From positions 7,192,001 to 7,256,000 of the forward strand of contig CAVUHL010000003.1 of NCBI GenBank assembly GCA_963741305.1: a stretch of 64,000 bases of DNA, given 5' to 3'. Shown in pieces: positions 37,083 to 46,358 of this stretch. The stretch's first letter is position 1. Each line of letters starts with the position of its first letter. A program made the position numbers and the translations under genes. The DNA comes from DATMER01 sp963741305 (GTDB lineage Bacteria > Acidobacteriota > Thermoanaerobaculia > Multivoradales > UBA5704). The notes under the pieces are model-generated. The model worked only from the letters and a program-made list of their open reading frames with translations. It searched no databases and was not told the DNA's origin.

Positions 37083-37874
37083 ATGGCGCGGCCTGTCGAG
37101 AAAATGCCGGCTGAGGAGCCCTGGATGCCGAATTCCGCGGTCTCGCAAGAGGCTGAGGAGGAATCCACGCTCCTTCGCTGGGTCGAGCGCCCCGACGGGG
37201 AGTTGGAGCAGGTGGAGCTACCGCTGACGCCGGAGTTCTTTCTCGATCCACAGCTCGAGGACCAATGGTTGCAAGGACAGGCGCATGACGAGACAGCCCG
37301 CGAGCTGACCGACCTCTTGGTGAGGCACTTCCGGCCGCAGCCGGACGTCCTGGTTACCCACGAGATGAAGCACCTGTTCGGCCGCGGCCTCCCGGCCCCG
37401 GCGCCGGACGTGTCGGTGATCCGCGGCATCCGCAAGCGCGACGACGCCAGCCGGCGGAGCTTCAGCGCACGCAAGGAAGGGGTGGTCCCCTGCCTGATCA
37501 TTGAGGTCGTCTCGCCGTACAACGCCCGCATCCGGCGCACCGACCTGGAGCGCAAGGTCGAGGCGTACGAAAGCATCGGCATCTCCGAGTACCTCATCGC
37601 GGACTCCCCCCGCGAAGCTCCCAGCCGCTGGTACTCCCTCCTCGGATACCGGCTGGATGCGCAGGGCCGATACCAGCCGATCGAGCCGGACGCCGAAGGC
37701 CGCATCCTCTCGGAGACCACGGGCATCTGGTTCCAGGTCTCTCCGGACCGTAGCCGGATCCTCCTCTTCGAGCATCCGAGCGGTCGGCGCTTGCTCACTT
37801 CGACCGAGTTGGAGACCGAGCTGGCCCGTCTCCAGGAAGAAAACGAACGCCTGCGCGGTACCCGCCTGAGCTGA
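37083..37874 (+). CDS. Uma2-family (DUF820) putative endonuclease
   Basis: A 263-residue protein with the PD-(D/E)xK-like DUF820 core: 'PAPDVSVIRGIRK' supplies the Asp, and 'CLIIEVVSPYNARIRRTDLERKVEAY' supplies E-x-V with the Lys further on. 'GISEYLIADSP' follows. A coiled-coil tail ('ELETELARLQEENERLRG') is common in the family. Uma2 genes are highly multiplied in cyanobacteria and some other phyla; nuclease activity is predicted rather than shown for most. ATG 37083 is chosen from the promoter position. Confidence 0.85.
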   Translation: MARPVEKMPAEEPWMPNSAVSQEAEEESTLLRWVERPDGELEQVELPLTPEFFLDPQLEDQWLQGQAHDETARELTDLLVRHFRPQPDVLVTHEMKHLFGRGLPAPAPDVSVIRGIRKRDDASRRSFSARKEGVVPCLIIEVVSPYNARIRRTDLERKVEAYESIGISEYLIADSPREAPSRWYSLLGYRLDAQGRYQPIEPDAEGRILSETTGIWFQVSPDRSRILLFEHPSGRRLLTSTELETELARLQEENERLRGTRLS

Positions 37875-37892
37875 TTTTCTTCAGTCAATCAC

Positions 37893-37960
37893 GCCGATAC
37901 ATTTGGTGATCAGTAAGTCCCGAAAGGGGCGTAGGCGTAAAGCCTGGGGCCAGAATTGGC
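37893..37960. repeat. REP element copy
   Basis: CGATACATTTGGTGATCAGTAAG then TCCCGAAAGGGGCGTAGGCG and AAAGCCTGGGGC. This matches the left end of the cluster at 36331 with few differences, showing that the CGATACAT block is part of the mobile unit. Confidence 0.6.
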
Positions 37961-37994
37961 CGGTGAAGTATAGTCCGGACAAGGAGGCCTGATC

Positions 37995-39182
37995 ATGCCC
38001 ACGACCTTCCGCTCGACCCTTTCCGCGCTTCTTTTCCTCCTGGCTTCCGTGTCCCTGGCCCAGACCCCTCCACCGGCTGGCCCTCCGTACCGTGTCGGTG
38101 GGAACGTCACGCGGCCGGAGAAGGTTTCCGGCTCACCCCCTGAGTACACGATCGAGGCCCGCAAAGCCCAGGTGCAGGGCGTCGTGATCCTGGAAACGGT
38201 GATCGACGAAAAGGGCAATGTCACGGACGTCAAGATCCTCAAGGGGTTGCCCGAAGGGCTCGACGAAGCGGCCCTGGAAGCCGTCCGGACCTGGAAGTTC
38301 AGTCCGGCCAAGATGGATGGAAAGCCGGTTCCGGTCCTTTACGTGCTCACCGTGAACTTCACGATCGAGGAGGAGCCGAAGGCTCTTAACGCCCAGGATG
38401 TCTTCTGGGACTTCGCCGTGAAGCATCCTGAGCTCGAAGCTCACATGCGGGCCGATCGCCGCGGGGAGGCCCTGGCCTACGTGCAGAGCCTTCCCGACTC
38501 GTCCGAGGTCCACTTCGCCCGGGCCTTCCTCCTCACCGGGTTGCGCCGGTACCCGGAAGCCCGCGAGGAGGTCGAGGGAGTGAACCAGGGCCCCGAACGG
38601 GAGATGCTCGATCAGCTCCTCGTCCTCTACGCCATGATGGAGTCCCGCGCCAAGACGATCGATGCCGCCCTCCAAGCCGCAACCGAGGCTCTGGAAGCCA
38701 ATCCGGATTCCAAGGAGGCCATGCTGAAAAAGAGCCGGCTGCTCCGGGAGAAGGCGCGGCTCATGGACGGCGGGCCTGAACGGGATGAGGTGTTCGCGGA
38801 GGCGGGCGAGCTCGAGAAGCGGGCCGGCAAATCTCAGTGGGCTTCGGCTACCCTGGCGCCGGCACCGGCGCCTGCTCCGGCCGGTCCGCCGTACCGCGTC
38901 GAGGGGGATGTCAAGCGGCCGGAGAAGATCTCCGGCCGATCTCCAATCTATACGAGCAACGCGCGCGAGGCCGGGGTGACAGGCGTCGTGGTCCTGGACA
39001 CGCTCATCGACGAGAAGGGCGATGTCACGGACGTCAAGGTCCTCCAGGGTCTCCCCATGGGGCTCGATGAGGCCGCCGTGAAAGCCGTCAAGCGCTGGAA
39101 GTTCAAGCCCGCCACGCTGGACGGCCGGCCGGTCCCGGTCTATTACACCCTGACGGTGAGCTTCTCGATCTATTCGAAGTAA
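37995..39182 (+). CDS. TonB C-terminal domain protein with two TonB domains
   Basis: A 395-residue exported protein. A signal peptide ('STLSALLFLLASVSLAQ') is followed by a TonB_C-type domain (about residues 30-120, with 'GVVILETVIDEKGNVTDVKIL' and 'ALEAVRTWKFSPA'), a helical middle of about 150 residues with TPR-like character, and a second TonB_C domain (about 300-395). No transmembrane anchor or proline-rich spanning region is present, so it is unlikely to be a classical TonB energy transducer. AAGGAGG lies before the ATG. Its end overlaps the convergent protease gene by 13 bases. Confidence 0.87.
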   Translation: MPTTFRSTLSALLFLLASVSLAQTPPPAGPPYRVGGNVTRPEKVSGSPPEYTIEARKAQVQGVVILETVIDEKGNVTDVKILKGLPEGLDEAALEAVRTWKFSPAKMDGKPVPVLYVLTVNFTIEEEPKALNAQDVFWDFAVKHPELEAHMRADRRGEALAYVQSLPDSSEVHFARAFLLTGLRRYPEAREEVEGVNQGPEREMLDQLLVLYAMMESRAKTIDAALQAATEALEANPDSKEAMLKKSRLLREKARLMDGGPERDEVFAEAGELEKRAGKSQWASATLAPAPAPAPAGPPYRVEGDVKRPEKISGRSPIYTSNAREAGVTGVVVLDTLIDEKGDVTDVKVLQGLPMGLDEAAVKAVKRWKFKPATLDGRPVPVYYTLTVSFSIYSK

Positions 39183-40240
39183 CCGTTCACATCCACCAGC
39201 ATGTGGACGGTCTCGGAGAAATTTCCGGCTGCAACGACCGTGAAGGCCCGTTCTGGCGCACCGGAGAGAAACAACATCGCACTGCTGGCGCGCGTCTGGC
39301 CCGTGGAGAAGTGAACGACGCTGGTGTTCGGCTGGGGCCAGCCGGCGGGGAACAGCGCGAGGTTTCCGCCGCTCGAAGGAGCCACGGCGGTGACGTTGAC
39401 CGAGAGGGCGACCGCCGTGGACGGGATGCCACACTGGCCGCCAGCCAGGAAGGCGCGCTTCTGGCCGGTAAAGAGGATGGGCCCGCCGTACGGACCGTCC
39501 GGGTTCCGTGTGTCGACCAGCCGGCAAGGGGTGATGGTGAAGAAATCCGTGGGCGTGGGTATGCCGTAGAGATAGAAGGCTGCCCGCCGGTCATCTGAAT
39601 TCAGCGCCGCGCCGCGGCCGTCATTATGAACAGTGGCGCGCATCAAGGCTTCGTTGAGTATTGGAGTGTTACAGGGACCGGACCTGGAATCGCCGCAGGA
39701 ATGGCCAAGACCCAGCGTGTGGCCGAGCTCATGCGCGAAAAGCTGCTCGGCTTTTTTGCTTCCGTTGCTGTCGTCAAACCAACAGCCGGCGTTGTTGTTG
39801 GTCACGATGTCGGCGTTCACGATCCGGGCGGGAATCGTGCTGTCGTCAAACCAGGTCCCCCCTATGGCCAGGACACCTTCGCCTCTGCCTGGGGCGGTAC
39901 AAATGAACGACCCCGGCGCCTCGTTGTGCGGGTCTTCGAAGATGATCGCATTGACGCTGTCGTTGTCCTGGAAGCCGGTGGTGTCGGTGGTCGCCCCTGC
40001 GTAGGTGTAGGCAATGTTGGAATCCGGATCGTCGTTCCAGGCCGCGATCGCCGCTTGGAATTCCGCGAAGCCGCCTCCTGTCAAACCCGGCTGGCCGTCC
40101 TGGTGGGCGTACCAAGGCACGCTTTCGCCGTCGTCGAACTCGAGCCAGCGCTGATAGAAACCGCCGAGGAACGTGAAATCCTCGGTAATCTGCCGGAGGG
40201 CAGGCGTAGCGGCAATCAGATAGTCAGCCCGGCTCCGCAC
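39170..40240 (-). CDS. Matrixin-like zinc protease, 5'-damaged copy
   Basis: A 356-residue reading with the zinc site HELGHTLGLGH, and a C-terminal domain from 'PTDFFTITPCRLVDTRNPDG' to 'VDVNGYFE'. Compared with its two tandem paralogues it lacks the signal peptide and about 90 following residues. Upstream, 40356-40436 still encodes the paralogous signal peptide, in another frame. The start given is a GTG in frame; real translation is doubtful because the protein would not be exported. Confidence 0.75.
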   Translation of the reverse strand: MRSRADYLIAATPALRQITEDFTFLGGFYQRWLEFDDGESVPWYAHQDGQPGLTGGGFAEFQAAIAAWNDDPDSNIAYTYAGATTDTTGFQDNDSVNAIIFEDPHNEAPGSFICTAPGRGEGVLAIGGTWFDDSTIPARIVNADIVTNNNAGCWFDDSNGSKKAEQLFAHELGHTLGLGHSCGDSRSGPCNTPILNEALMRATVHNDGRGAALNSDDRRAAFYLYGIPTPTDFFTITPCRLVDTRNPDGPYGGPILFTGQKRAFLAGGQCGIPSTAVALSVNVTAVAPSSGGNLALFPAGWPQPNTSVVHFSTGQTRASSAMLFLSGAPERAFTVVAAGNFSETVHMLVDVNGYFE

Positions 40241-40355
40241 GCCGCGTGAGCGGGCGGCGATCCAGCGGGCGAAGCGATCGAAATCTCGCAGAAGCTCTCC
40301 CGGCGGTGTGATCGCCTGGGCCTCGGACAGATCGCGGAGGGCCAGGTGATGTATC

Positions 40356-40436
40356 TCATGACACCGGCAGGTAGGAGGTCGCCGGCAGGGGGAGAGCGGC
40401 GAGGAGTGCGAGCGCGAGAAAACGTACGGTTCGCAT
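40356..40436 (-). pseudogene. Detached signal-peptide fragment of the damaged protease
   Basis: Reads MRTVRFLALALLAALPLPAT then SYLPVS and a stop. It matches the start of the paralogues (MRTTGILALALLAALPVAAT, SYVPMTDEAL). The protease frame resumes at 'EIHHLALRDLSEAQAI' immediately after, shifted by one base, so a deletion of roughly 90 codons plus a frameshift separates them. Confidence 0.75.
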
Positions 40437-40445
40437 GGTGATGAC

Positions 40446-41981
40446 CTACTCGAAGTAACCGTTCACATCCACCACCAGATGGACCGTCGTCGAAGGGAAC
40501 GCGAGAAACGCCCGTTCCGCGGCGGAGAGCAGCAGGAGCGTATTGTTCCCGCGCGTCTGACCGCTGGAAAAGCTCACCGTTCCGATGGGCGGCTGGAGCC
40601 GGTCGGCAGGGAATAGCGTGATGAATCCGCTGCCGGTCGGGGATACCGCGGTGACGTTGAGCGAGAGGGCGACCGCCGTCGCCGGAATGCCGCACCGGCC
40701 GGCGGCCACGAAGGTCCGGAACTGCCCCGCCTGGAGCACGGGCCCGCCGTAGGCTCCGTTCGGATTCCGCGTGTCGAGCACCCGGCAGGGAGTGAGGGTG
40801 AAGAAGTCCGTGGGCGAGGGCGGAGCGGGGTAGAGGTTGCCGGCTGCCGCCCGGTCGTCGGCATGGAGCGCGGCGCCGCGGCCGTCGTTGTGGATGAACG
40901 AACGCATCAGCGCCTCGTTCACCGCGGAATGATCGATCCCCAACGTATGGCCCAGTTCGTGCGCGAAAAACTCCTCTGCGGCCTTGCTCGCGTTCGGGCT
41001 GGACTGAAAGAAGCAGGTGAGGCCGTCGTTCACGACGACGTCGGCGTTCATGATCCGGTGGAAGGGAGTGCCCAGATAGGGGGTCGTGGCGTTCTCGTAC
41101 CAGGGTCCTCCAATGGCGAGCACGCCGCCGTTGGCGCAGCTGAACGCCGACACTTCGCCGTTGGGGTCGTTGAAAAGCATTGCATTGACGGTGTCGTACT
41201 GGGTGAAGCCGCTGGTGTCGGTGGTCGTTCCCGCGTAGGTATAGGAGATGTTGGTGCCGGGATCGTTGTTCCAGGCCGCGAGCGCCGTCTGGAATTCCGC
41301 GTAGCCTCCGCCCGCCAGACCCACCTGTCCGGTCTGGTGGGCACGCCATGCCACGCTCTGGGCTGCGTCGAAGCTGAACCAGCGCATGTTGTAACCGTCG
41401 GAATCTTCGAACAGCGTGAAGTCGGCGGTGACCTGATCGAGGCCGGGATCGTTCACCTCATAGTCGGCCCGGCCCCTCAGGCCACGGGCGCGGGCGGCGA
41501 TCCAGCCGACGAAGCGGTCGAAATCCCGGACGGGCTCTCTCTGCCGTCCGATAGCCCGAGCCTCGGACAGATCGCGCACGGCGAGCCCACGGACCTCGTG
41601 GAAGGCCCCCAGCATCAAGTGAAGGATTTCGTAGGTGCCGTCCATGCGGGGCGACAGGAACAGCAGCGCCCGTTCGCCCTGCCCAAACCGGGGAGCCCCC
41701 CAGATCCGCAACGCCACGCCGTCGGCCCGCGCTCCGCCGGGCACGCGCACCGTGATGCGAAAGCCGGAGGCCATCGCCCCCTTGAGCACCTTCTCGACCC
41801 GAACCCGATAGCCAGTGAACGGCCGCGCGCCGTCCTGGCCGAAGACGGAGCCCTGGACCTCGACCACGGCGATCACAGGCGCCTGATCGACCAGGGCTTC
41901 GTCGGTCATCGGCACGTAAGAGGTAGCCGCAACGGGAAGAGCGGCGAGAAGTGCGAGCGCGAGAATACCTGTGGTTCGCAT
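40446..41981 (-). CDS. Matrixin-like secreted zinc protease
   Basis: A 511-residue protein: signal peptide (to about residue 20), an N-terminal region of about 150 residues ('TDEALVDQAPVIAVVEVQGS'), a metzincin-type catalytic domain with HELGHTLGIDH, and a C-terminal domain with 'FFTLTPCRVLDTRNPNGAYG' and 'VDVNGYFE'. The third zinc ligand is the last His of the motif. The C-terminal module recurs on many secreted proteins of this phylum and may serve in sorting or attachment. Middle member of a three-gene tandem array, 10 bases after the stop of the next copy. Confidence 0.87.
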   Translation of the reverse strand: MRTTGILALALLAALPVAATSYVPMTDEALVDQAPVIAVVEVQGSVFGQDGARPFTGYRVRVEKVLKGAMASGFRITVRVPGGARADGVALRIWGAPRFGQGERALLFLSPRMDGTYEILHLMLGAFHEVRGLAVRDLSEARAIGRQREPVRDFDRFVGWIAARARGLRGRADYEVNDPGLDQVTADFTLFEDSDGYNMRWFSFDAAQSVAWRAHQTGQVGLAGGGYAEFQTALAAWNNDPGTNISYTYAGTTTDTSGFTQYDTVNAMLFNDPNGEVSAFSCANGGVLAIGGPWYENATTPYLGTPFHRIMNADVVVNDGLTCFFQSSPNASKAAEEFFAHELGHTLGIDHSAVNEALMRSFIHNDGRGAALHADDRAAAGNLYPAPPSPTDFFTLTPCRVLDTRNPNGAYGGPVLQAGQFRTFVAAGRCGIPATAVALSLNVTAVSPTGSGFITLFPADRLQPPIGTVSFSSGQTRGNNTLLLLSAAERAFLAFPSTTVHLVVDVNGYFE

Positions 41982-41990
41982 AGTGATGAC

Positions 41991-43595
41991 CTACTCGAAG
42001 TAACCGTTCACATCCACCACCAGGTCGGCTGTCACCGAGGGAAACACGAGAAAGGTCCGTTCCGTGGTGGCGAGCAGCAGGATCGTATTGTTCGAGCGCG
42101 TTTGACCGGTGGAAAAATTCACCGTTGCGATCGCCGGCTGGAGCCGGTCGGCGGGAAACAGCGTGAGGTATCCATTGCCGGTCGGGGACACCGCGGTGAC
42201 GTTGAGCGAGAGGGCGACCGCCGTGGCGGGAATGCCGCACTGGCTGGCGGCCGCGAAGGTCCGCAACTGCCCCGCCTGGAGCGCGGGCCCGTTCGCATTC
42301 CGTGTGTCGAGCAACCGGCAGGGGGCGAGGGTGAAGAAGTCCGTGGGTGAGGGCGGAGCGGGGTAGAGATTGCCGGCCGCCGCCCGGTCGTCGGAATTGA
42401 GCGCGGCGCCGCGGCCGTCGTCGTGGATGAACGGGCGCATCAGGGCCTGTTCGTAGATCCCATTGGAGCAACTCGGGTCTGGCCCGCCGCTATCGCCGCA
42501 GGAATGGCCGATGCCCAGCGTGTGGCCAAGCTCATGCGCAAAAAGCTCCGCCGCTGCCGCGCTCGCGTTCAGGCTGTCCTCAAAGAAGCAGGTGAGGCCG
42601 TTGTTGAGCACGATGTCGGCGTTCGCGATCCGGTGATAGAGGTTGCCCTGAAAGGAGGTTGTGTCCTGGTAATACCAGGGGCCGCCATAGGCGAGAACGC
42701 CGCCGGAGCTGCAACTGAAGAAGGGCAGCTCGCCGTTCGGATCATTGAAGAGAATGGCATTGAGCAGGTCGTACTCCACGAGGCCGCTGGTGTCCGTGGT
42801 CGTTCCCGCGTAGGAGTAGTCGATATTGGTGCCGGGATCGCCGTTCCAGGCCGCGAGCGCCGTCTGGAATTCGGCGAAGCCTCCGCCCGCCAAGCCCACC
42901 TGGCCGTTCTGGTGAGCACGCCATTCCACGCTTTCGTCTTCGTCGAACTCGAACCAGCGCATGTTGTAGCCGTCGTCCGGATCTTCGAAGAGAGTGAATT
43001 CGCCGGTGATCTGATCCATCTGATCGAGACCGGGGGCGGCAACCTGATAGTCGGCCCGGACCCTCAGGCCACGGGCTCTGGCGCCGATCCAGCGGACGAA
43101 GCGGTCGAAATCTCGCAGGGTCTCCTTGGAGAGAGGCTCGCCCGGCTGCGCAATCGCCCGGGCTTCGGAAAGGTGGCGCACGCCGAGCCGATGTCCGCCC
43201 GTCCGGACCTCGTGGAAAGCTCCGAGCATCAGGTGGACGATGTCGTACGAGCCGTCCGTGCGGGGAGAGAGGAACAGCAGGGCCCGCTCGCCCGGCGCGA
43301 ACCGGGGCGCTCCCCAGATCCGCAGCTTCATGCCATCGGCTCGTGCTCCGCCAGGCACCCGTACCATGATTCGAAGCCCGGACGCCATCGCCCCCTTGAG
43401 CACCTTCTCGACCCGCACCCGGTAGCCGGTGAACGGCCGCGCCCCCTCCTGGCCGGGGCCGGAGCCCTGGACCTCGACGACCGCGATCACCGGGGCCTGA
43501 TCGACCAGCGCTTCGTCGGTCATCGGCACATAAGAGGTCGCAGAGACGGGAAGAGCGGCGAGCAGTGCGAGCGCGAGCAGGCGGACGATACGCAT
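41991..43595 (-). CDS. Matrixin-like secreted zinc protease
   Basis: A 534-residue paralogue of the preceding entry with the same order of parts: signal peptide 'RIVRLLALALLAALPVSATS', N-terminal region, HELGHTLGIGHSCGD zinc site, and C-terminal 'LLDTRNANG...VDVNGYFE' domain. It is the first gene of the array. AAGGAGACCTCC precedes the ATG, so it is the one with a proper leader. High identity with the middle copy points to recent duplication. Confidence 0.87.
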   Translation of the reverse strand: MRIVRLLALALLAALPVSATSYVPMTDEALVDQAPVIAVVEVQGSGPGQEGARPFTGYRVRVEKVLKGAMASGLRIMVRVPGGARADGMKLRIWGAPRFAPGERALLFLSPRTDGSYDIVHLMLGAFHEVRTGGHRLGVRHLSEARAIAQPGEPLSKETLRDFDRFVRWIGARARGLRVRADYQVAAPGLDQMDQITGEFTLFEDPDDGYNMRWFEFDEDESVEWRAHQNGQVGLAGGGFAEFQTALAAWNGDPGTNIDYSYAGTTTDTSGLVEYDLLNAILFNDPNGELPFFSCSSGGVLAYGGPWYYQDTTSFQGNLYHRIANADIVLNNGLTCFFEDSLNASAAAAELFAHELGHTLGIGHSCGDSGGPDPSCSNGIYEQALMRPFIHDDGRGAALNSDDRAAAGNLYPAPPSPTDFFTLAPCRLLDTRNANGPALQAGQLRTFAAASQCGIPATAVALSLNVTAVSPTGNGYLTLFPADRLQPAIATVNFSTGQTRSNNTILLLATTERTFLVFPSVTADLVVDVNGYFE

Positions 43596-43676
43596 GGAGG
43601 TCTCCTTGTCGGTGCCTCTATTATCTCAAATTCAGAAGACTGCCGGCTGGCCGGTTTGTGAAAGAATCTCTCGATC

Positions 43677-44321
43677 ATGCCGACCCCTCTTCGTGTGCCC
43701 TTCGCCGCGGTTCTGTTTCTTCTGGCCTCCGCGGTCCTGGCCCAGGCCCCTCCGGCCTCCGGGCCCTACCGGGTGGGCGGAAAGGTCAGCCGGCCGGAGA
43801 AGATCTCCGGCGTGCCTCCGATCTACACGGAGGCCGCCCGGCGAGCCCGGATCATGGGCGTCGTGATCATCGAAGCGATCATCGACGAGCAGGGCGACGT
43901 GACGGAGACGAGGGTCCTCAAAGGCCTGCCCATGGGGCTCGACCTAGCCGCCGTGGAAGCCGTCGAGACGTGGAAGTTCAAGCCCTCCACCCTGGCCGGC
44001 CGGCCGGTCCCGGCCTACTACATCCTGACGGTGAACTTCCAGCTCGACGTTGACTTCAGCTTCGGCCCCCGGTTCTCGAAGTTCATGGAGGACAACACCG
44101 AATTCGGGGAGCTGGTGCGCGGCAAGAGCTACGAGAGAGCCCTGGACTGGCTGGATGGCAGGCCCGACTCGCTGGAGGGCAGCCTCGCCCGGTCGTACGT
44201 CCTTCTCGGACTGGGCCGGGTGACCGAGGCGTGGGAGGAGGCCCGGACCCTGGACAATCCCGAGCACCAGCTTCTCATCAGTTTCGACGAGGCCGCCCGG
44301 AACTGGGCGCCGAAGGAGTAG
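43677..44321 (+). CDS. TonB C-terminal domain protein, shortened by a nonsense mutation
   Basis: A 214-residue exported protein ('RVPFAAVLFLLASAVLAQ') with one TonB_C domain ('GVVIIEAIIDEQGDVTETRVL', 'AVEAVETWKFKPS') and part of the helical middle region. It is a paralogue of the 395-residue gene at 37995. After the TAG at 44319 the frame continues with family-like residues (GEERRAEILEAGIQALNLA), then a frameshift leads to 'LELKKDDYWALSGKSALLW' and 'LIDEAERLSKRAGEVR' to about 44551. The ancestral protein was therefore longer. Confidence 0.82.
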   Translation: MPTPLRVPFAAVLFLLASAVLAQAPPASGPYRVGGKVSRPEKISGVPPIYTEAARRARIMGVVIIEAIIDEQGDVTETRVLKGLPMGLDLAAVEAVETWKFKPSTLAGRPVPAYYILTVNFQLDVDFSFGPRFSKFMEDNTEFGELVRGKSYERALDWLDGRPDSLEGSLARSYVLLGLGRVTEAWEEARTLDNPEHQLLISFDEAARNWAPKE

Positions 44322-44551
44322 GGTGAGGAGCGCCGGGCCGAGATCCTGGAAGCGGGAATCCAGGCCCTGAATCTGGCCTGGAGCTGAAGAAGGACGACTA
44401 TTGGGCGTTGTCAGGCAAGAGCGCGCTGCTCTGGGCGAAGGTGAAGCTGACAGCGGACCAGCAGGAGAGGCAGGCGCTCATCGACGAGGCGGAGAGGCTC
44501 AGCAAGCGGGCCGGCGAGGTGCGGCCCAAGTCGGGATGGCCCCCTGGTTGA
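44322..44551 (+). pseudogene. Lost 3' part of the TonB-domain gene
   Basis: In-frame continuation after the stop (to about 44385) and then a second frame that ends 'RPKSGWPPG' before a stop at 44549-44551. The sequence matches the helical middle of the paralogue ('KKSRLLREKARLMD', 'AGELEKRAGKSQWA'). Confidence 0.65.
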
Positions 44552-44583
44552 CCCCTTGACTCCCCCGCCCCTGCGCGGACACG

Positions 44584-44967
44584 ATGGGGGCGGCCATGCA
44601 CACGATCTTCAAGGACTTCACGTTCTCCGCCGCTCATGCCATCCGGGGGCACACGCGCGGGTGCCAGAACCTGCACGGCCACAACTACCGGGTGCGGGTC
44701 CACCTGAAGGCGGAGCGGCTGGACGAGCTGGGGATGGTCCTCGACTTCGCGGACCTCAAGGAGATCATGCAGGAGATCCTCGGACCGTTCGACCACCGGG
44801 TGATCAACGACATCCCCCCGTTCGACCAGCGCAACACCACGGCCGAGCTCTTCAGCGAGTTTGTGTTCGTGGAGGTCGCCGGCCGGCTGGCCGGCCAGGA
44901 GCGAGTTCGCGTCACCCGTGTCGAAGTCTGGGAGAACGACACCGCATGCGCCGTATATGAGGCGTAA
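44584..44967 (+). CDS. queD: 6-carboxytetrahydropterin synthase / PTPS-like
   Basis: A 127-residue T-fold enzyme. The zinc site is visible as 'FSAAHAIRGH' and 'CQNLHGHNY' (catalytic Cys plus HxH), with 'MVLDFADLK' and 'FDHRVINDIPPF' following and the catalytic Glu in 'VEVWEND'. It acts on dihydroneopterin triphosphate in 7-deazaguanine (queuosine) synthesis. The start may be the ATG at 44596. No other que gene is in the window. Confidence 0.92.
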   Translation: MGAAMHTIFKDFTFSAAHAIRGHTRGCQNLHGHNYRVRVHLKAERLDELGMVLDFADLKEIMQEILGPFDHRVINDIPPFDQRNTTAELFSEFVFVEVAGRLAGQERVRVTRVEVWENDTACAVYEA

Positions 44968-45082
44968 ACTCTGGTAGTATTCATAGCTTGAACGCTGCGC
45001 CGCGACGCGAAACTTTTGCCGCACCGCGACGTAGTATCCAATGTTTGCCAATATCGTTGATGCGGCTCATCAAGGACGGAAA

Positions 45083-46327
45083 ATGACTTCCGAAAAACCC
45101 TCTCTCGAAGGGCTGCGAATCGATCGCAGCGGGATGGAGGACCGTCGAGGTCCCGGTTGGAAGCTCTGGCTGAGCCTTGCCGTGGTGTTGCTCGCCATGG
45201 CGGGTGGCGCCTGGGCCTGGCTCAGGTTGCCGAGAGCGGTCGAGGTGCGCACCGCGACTGCCCGCGCCGTCTCTTCCGGAGGGGCGGCCGGCGCCGTGCT
45301 CGATGCTTCCGGCTACGTCACGGCGCGGCGTCAGGCCACGGTCTCTTCCAAGATCACGGGCAAGGTGACCGAGATCCTGGTGGAGGAGGGGATGGCGGTC
45401 AGCGAAGGGCAGGTGCTGGCCCGCCTGGATGACGTGACGGCGCGCAAGCAGCTCGCCCTTTCCGAGGCCCAGGCTTCCTCGTCGCAGCGCGCGCTTCAGG
45501 AGATCGAGGTCCGCCTGCGCGAGGCGCGGCTCAACCAGAGGCGCATGCGCGACCTCGGCGAGAAGGGGATCACGACCCAGGCCCAGAGCGATACGGCCGA
45601 CGCCGAGGTCGATTCGCTCGCCGCCCGCCTGGAGGTCCAGCGCCAGGATGCCGAGGTCGCCCGGCGGCAGGTCGCGCTCTACCGCCAGAGCCTGGAGGAC
45701 GCGGTCATCCGCGCCCCCTTCTCGGGCGTGGCCATCACCAAGGACGCGCAACCCGGCGAGATGATCTCCCCGGTGTCGGCCGGTGGCGGCTTCACCCGCA
45801 CCGGCATCTGCACGCTGGTAGATATGAAATCGCTGGAGATCGAGGTCGACGTCAACGAGGCCTACATCAACCGGGTGCGCGACGGTCAGCGGGCGGTGGC
45901 CGTGCTGGACGCCTACCCCGACTGGGAGATTCCCGCACGGGTCATCACGACCGTTCCGGCCGCCGACCGCCAGAAGGCGACGGTCAAGGTGCGGCTCGCT
46001 TTCGATCAGCTCGACCGGCGCATCCTGCCGGACATGGGGGTCAAGGTCTCGTTCCTGAGCGAGGAACAGGAAGGCGCCGCGCAGGCTGTGGCGGCCAGGC
46101 CGCGGGTGCTGATTCCCCGGGCGGCCGTCCGCCAGGGCGGGGATACGCCGCACGTCTTCGTCGTCCAGGGCGATCACGTGGAGCGCCGGGCGATCCGGAC
46201 CGGCCCGGCGTCGGGCGAGGAGGTGGCGGTGGAGTCCGGCCTCTCCGGCGGCGAGCAGGTCGTGGTCGAGGGTCCCGAGCAGCTCGCGGAAGGTCACAAA
46301 GTCAAAATTCGCAAGGAAGAATCCTGA
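45083..46327 (+). CDS. Efflux adaptor subunit (HlyD/MacA family)
   Basis: A 414-residue periplasmic adaptor: one N-terminal membrane helix ('LWLSLAVVLLAMAGGAWAWL'), a split lipoyl domain ('GYVTARRQATVSSKITGKV' and 'DAVIRAPFSGVAITKDA'), a coiled-coil hairpin between them, and beta-barrel and membrane-proximal domains. It would link an inner-membrane ABC exporter to an outer-membrane channel. AGGACGG precedes the ATG at 45083. First gene of an adaptor-ATPase-permease-permease operon; no TolC-like gene is nearby. Confidence 0.9.
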   Translation: MTSEKPSLEGLRIDRSGMEDRRGPGWKLWLSLAVVLLAMAGGAWAWLRLPRAVEVRTATARAVSSGGAAGAVLDASGYVTARRQATVSSKITGKVTEILVEEGMAVSEGQVLARLDDVTARKQLALSEAQASSSQRALQEIEVRLREARLNQRRMRDLGEKGITTQAQSDTADAEVDSLAARLEVQRQDAEVARRQVALYRQSLEDAVIRAPFSGVAITKDAQPGEMISPVSAGGGFTRTGICTLVDMKSLEIEVDVNEAYINRVRDGQRAVAVLDAYPDWEIPARVITTVPAADRQKATVKVRLAFDQLDRRILPDMGVKVSFLSEEQEGAAQAVAARPRVLIPRAAVRQGGDTPHVFVVQGDHVERRAIRTGPASGEEVAVESGLSGGEQVVVEGPEQLAEGHKVKIRKEES

Positions 46328-46358
46328 TCCAGTTCCGGATCTCACGAGGAGGCATGAC

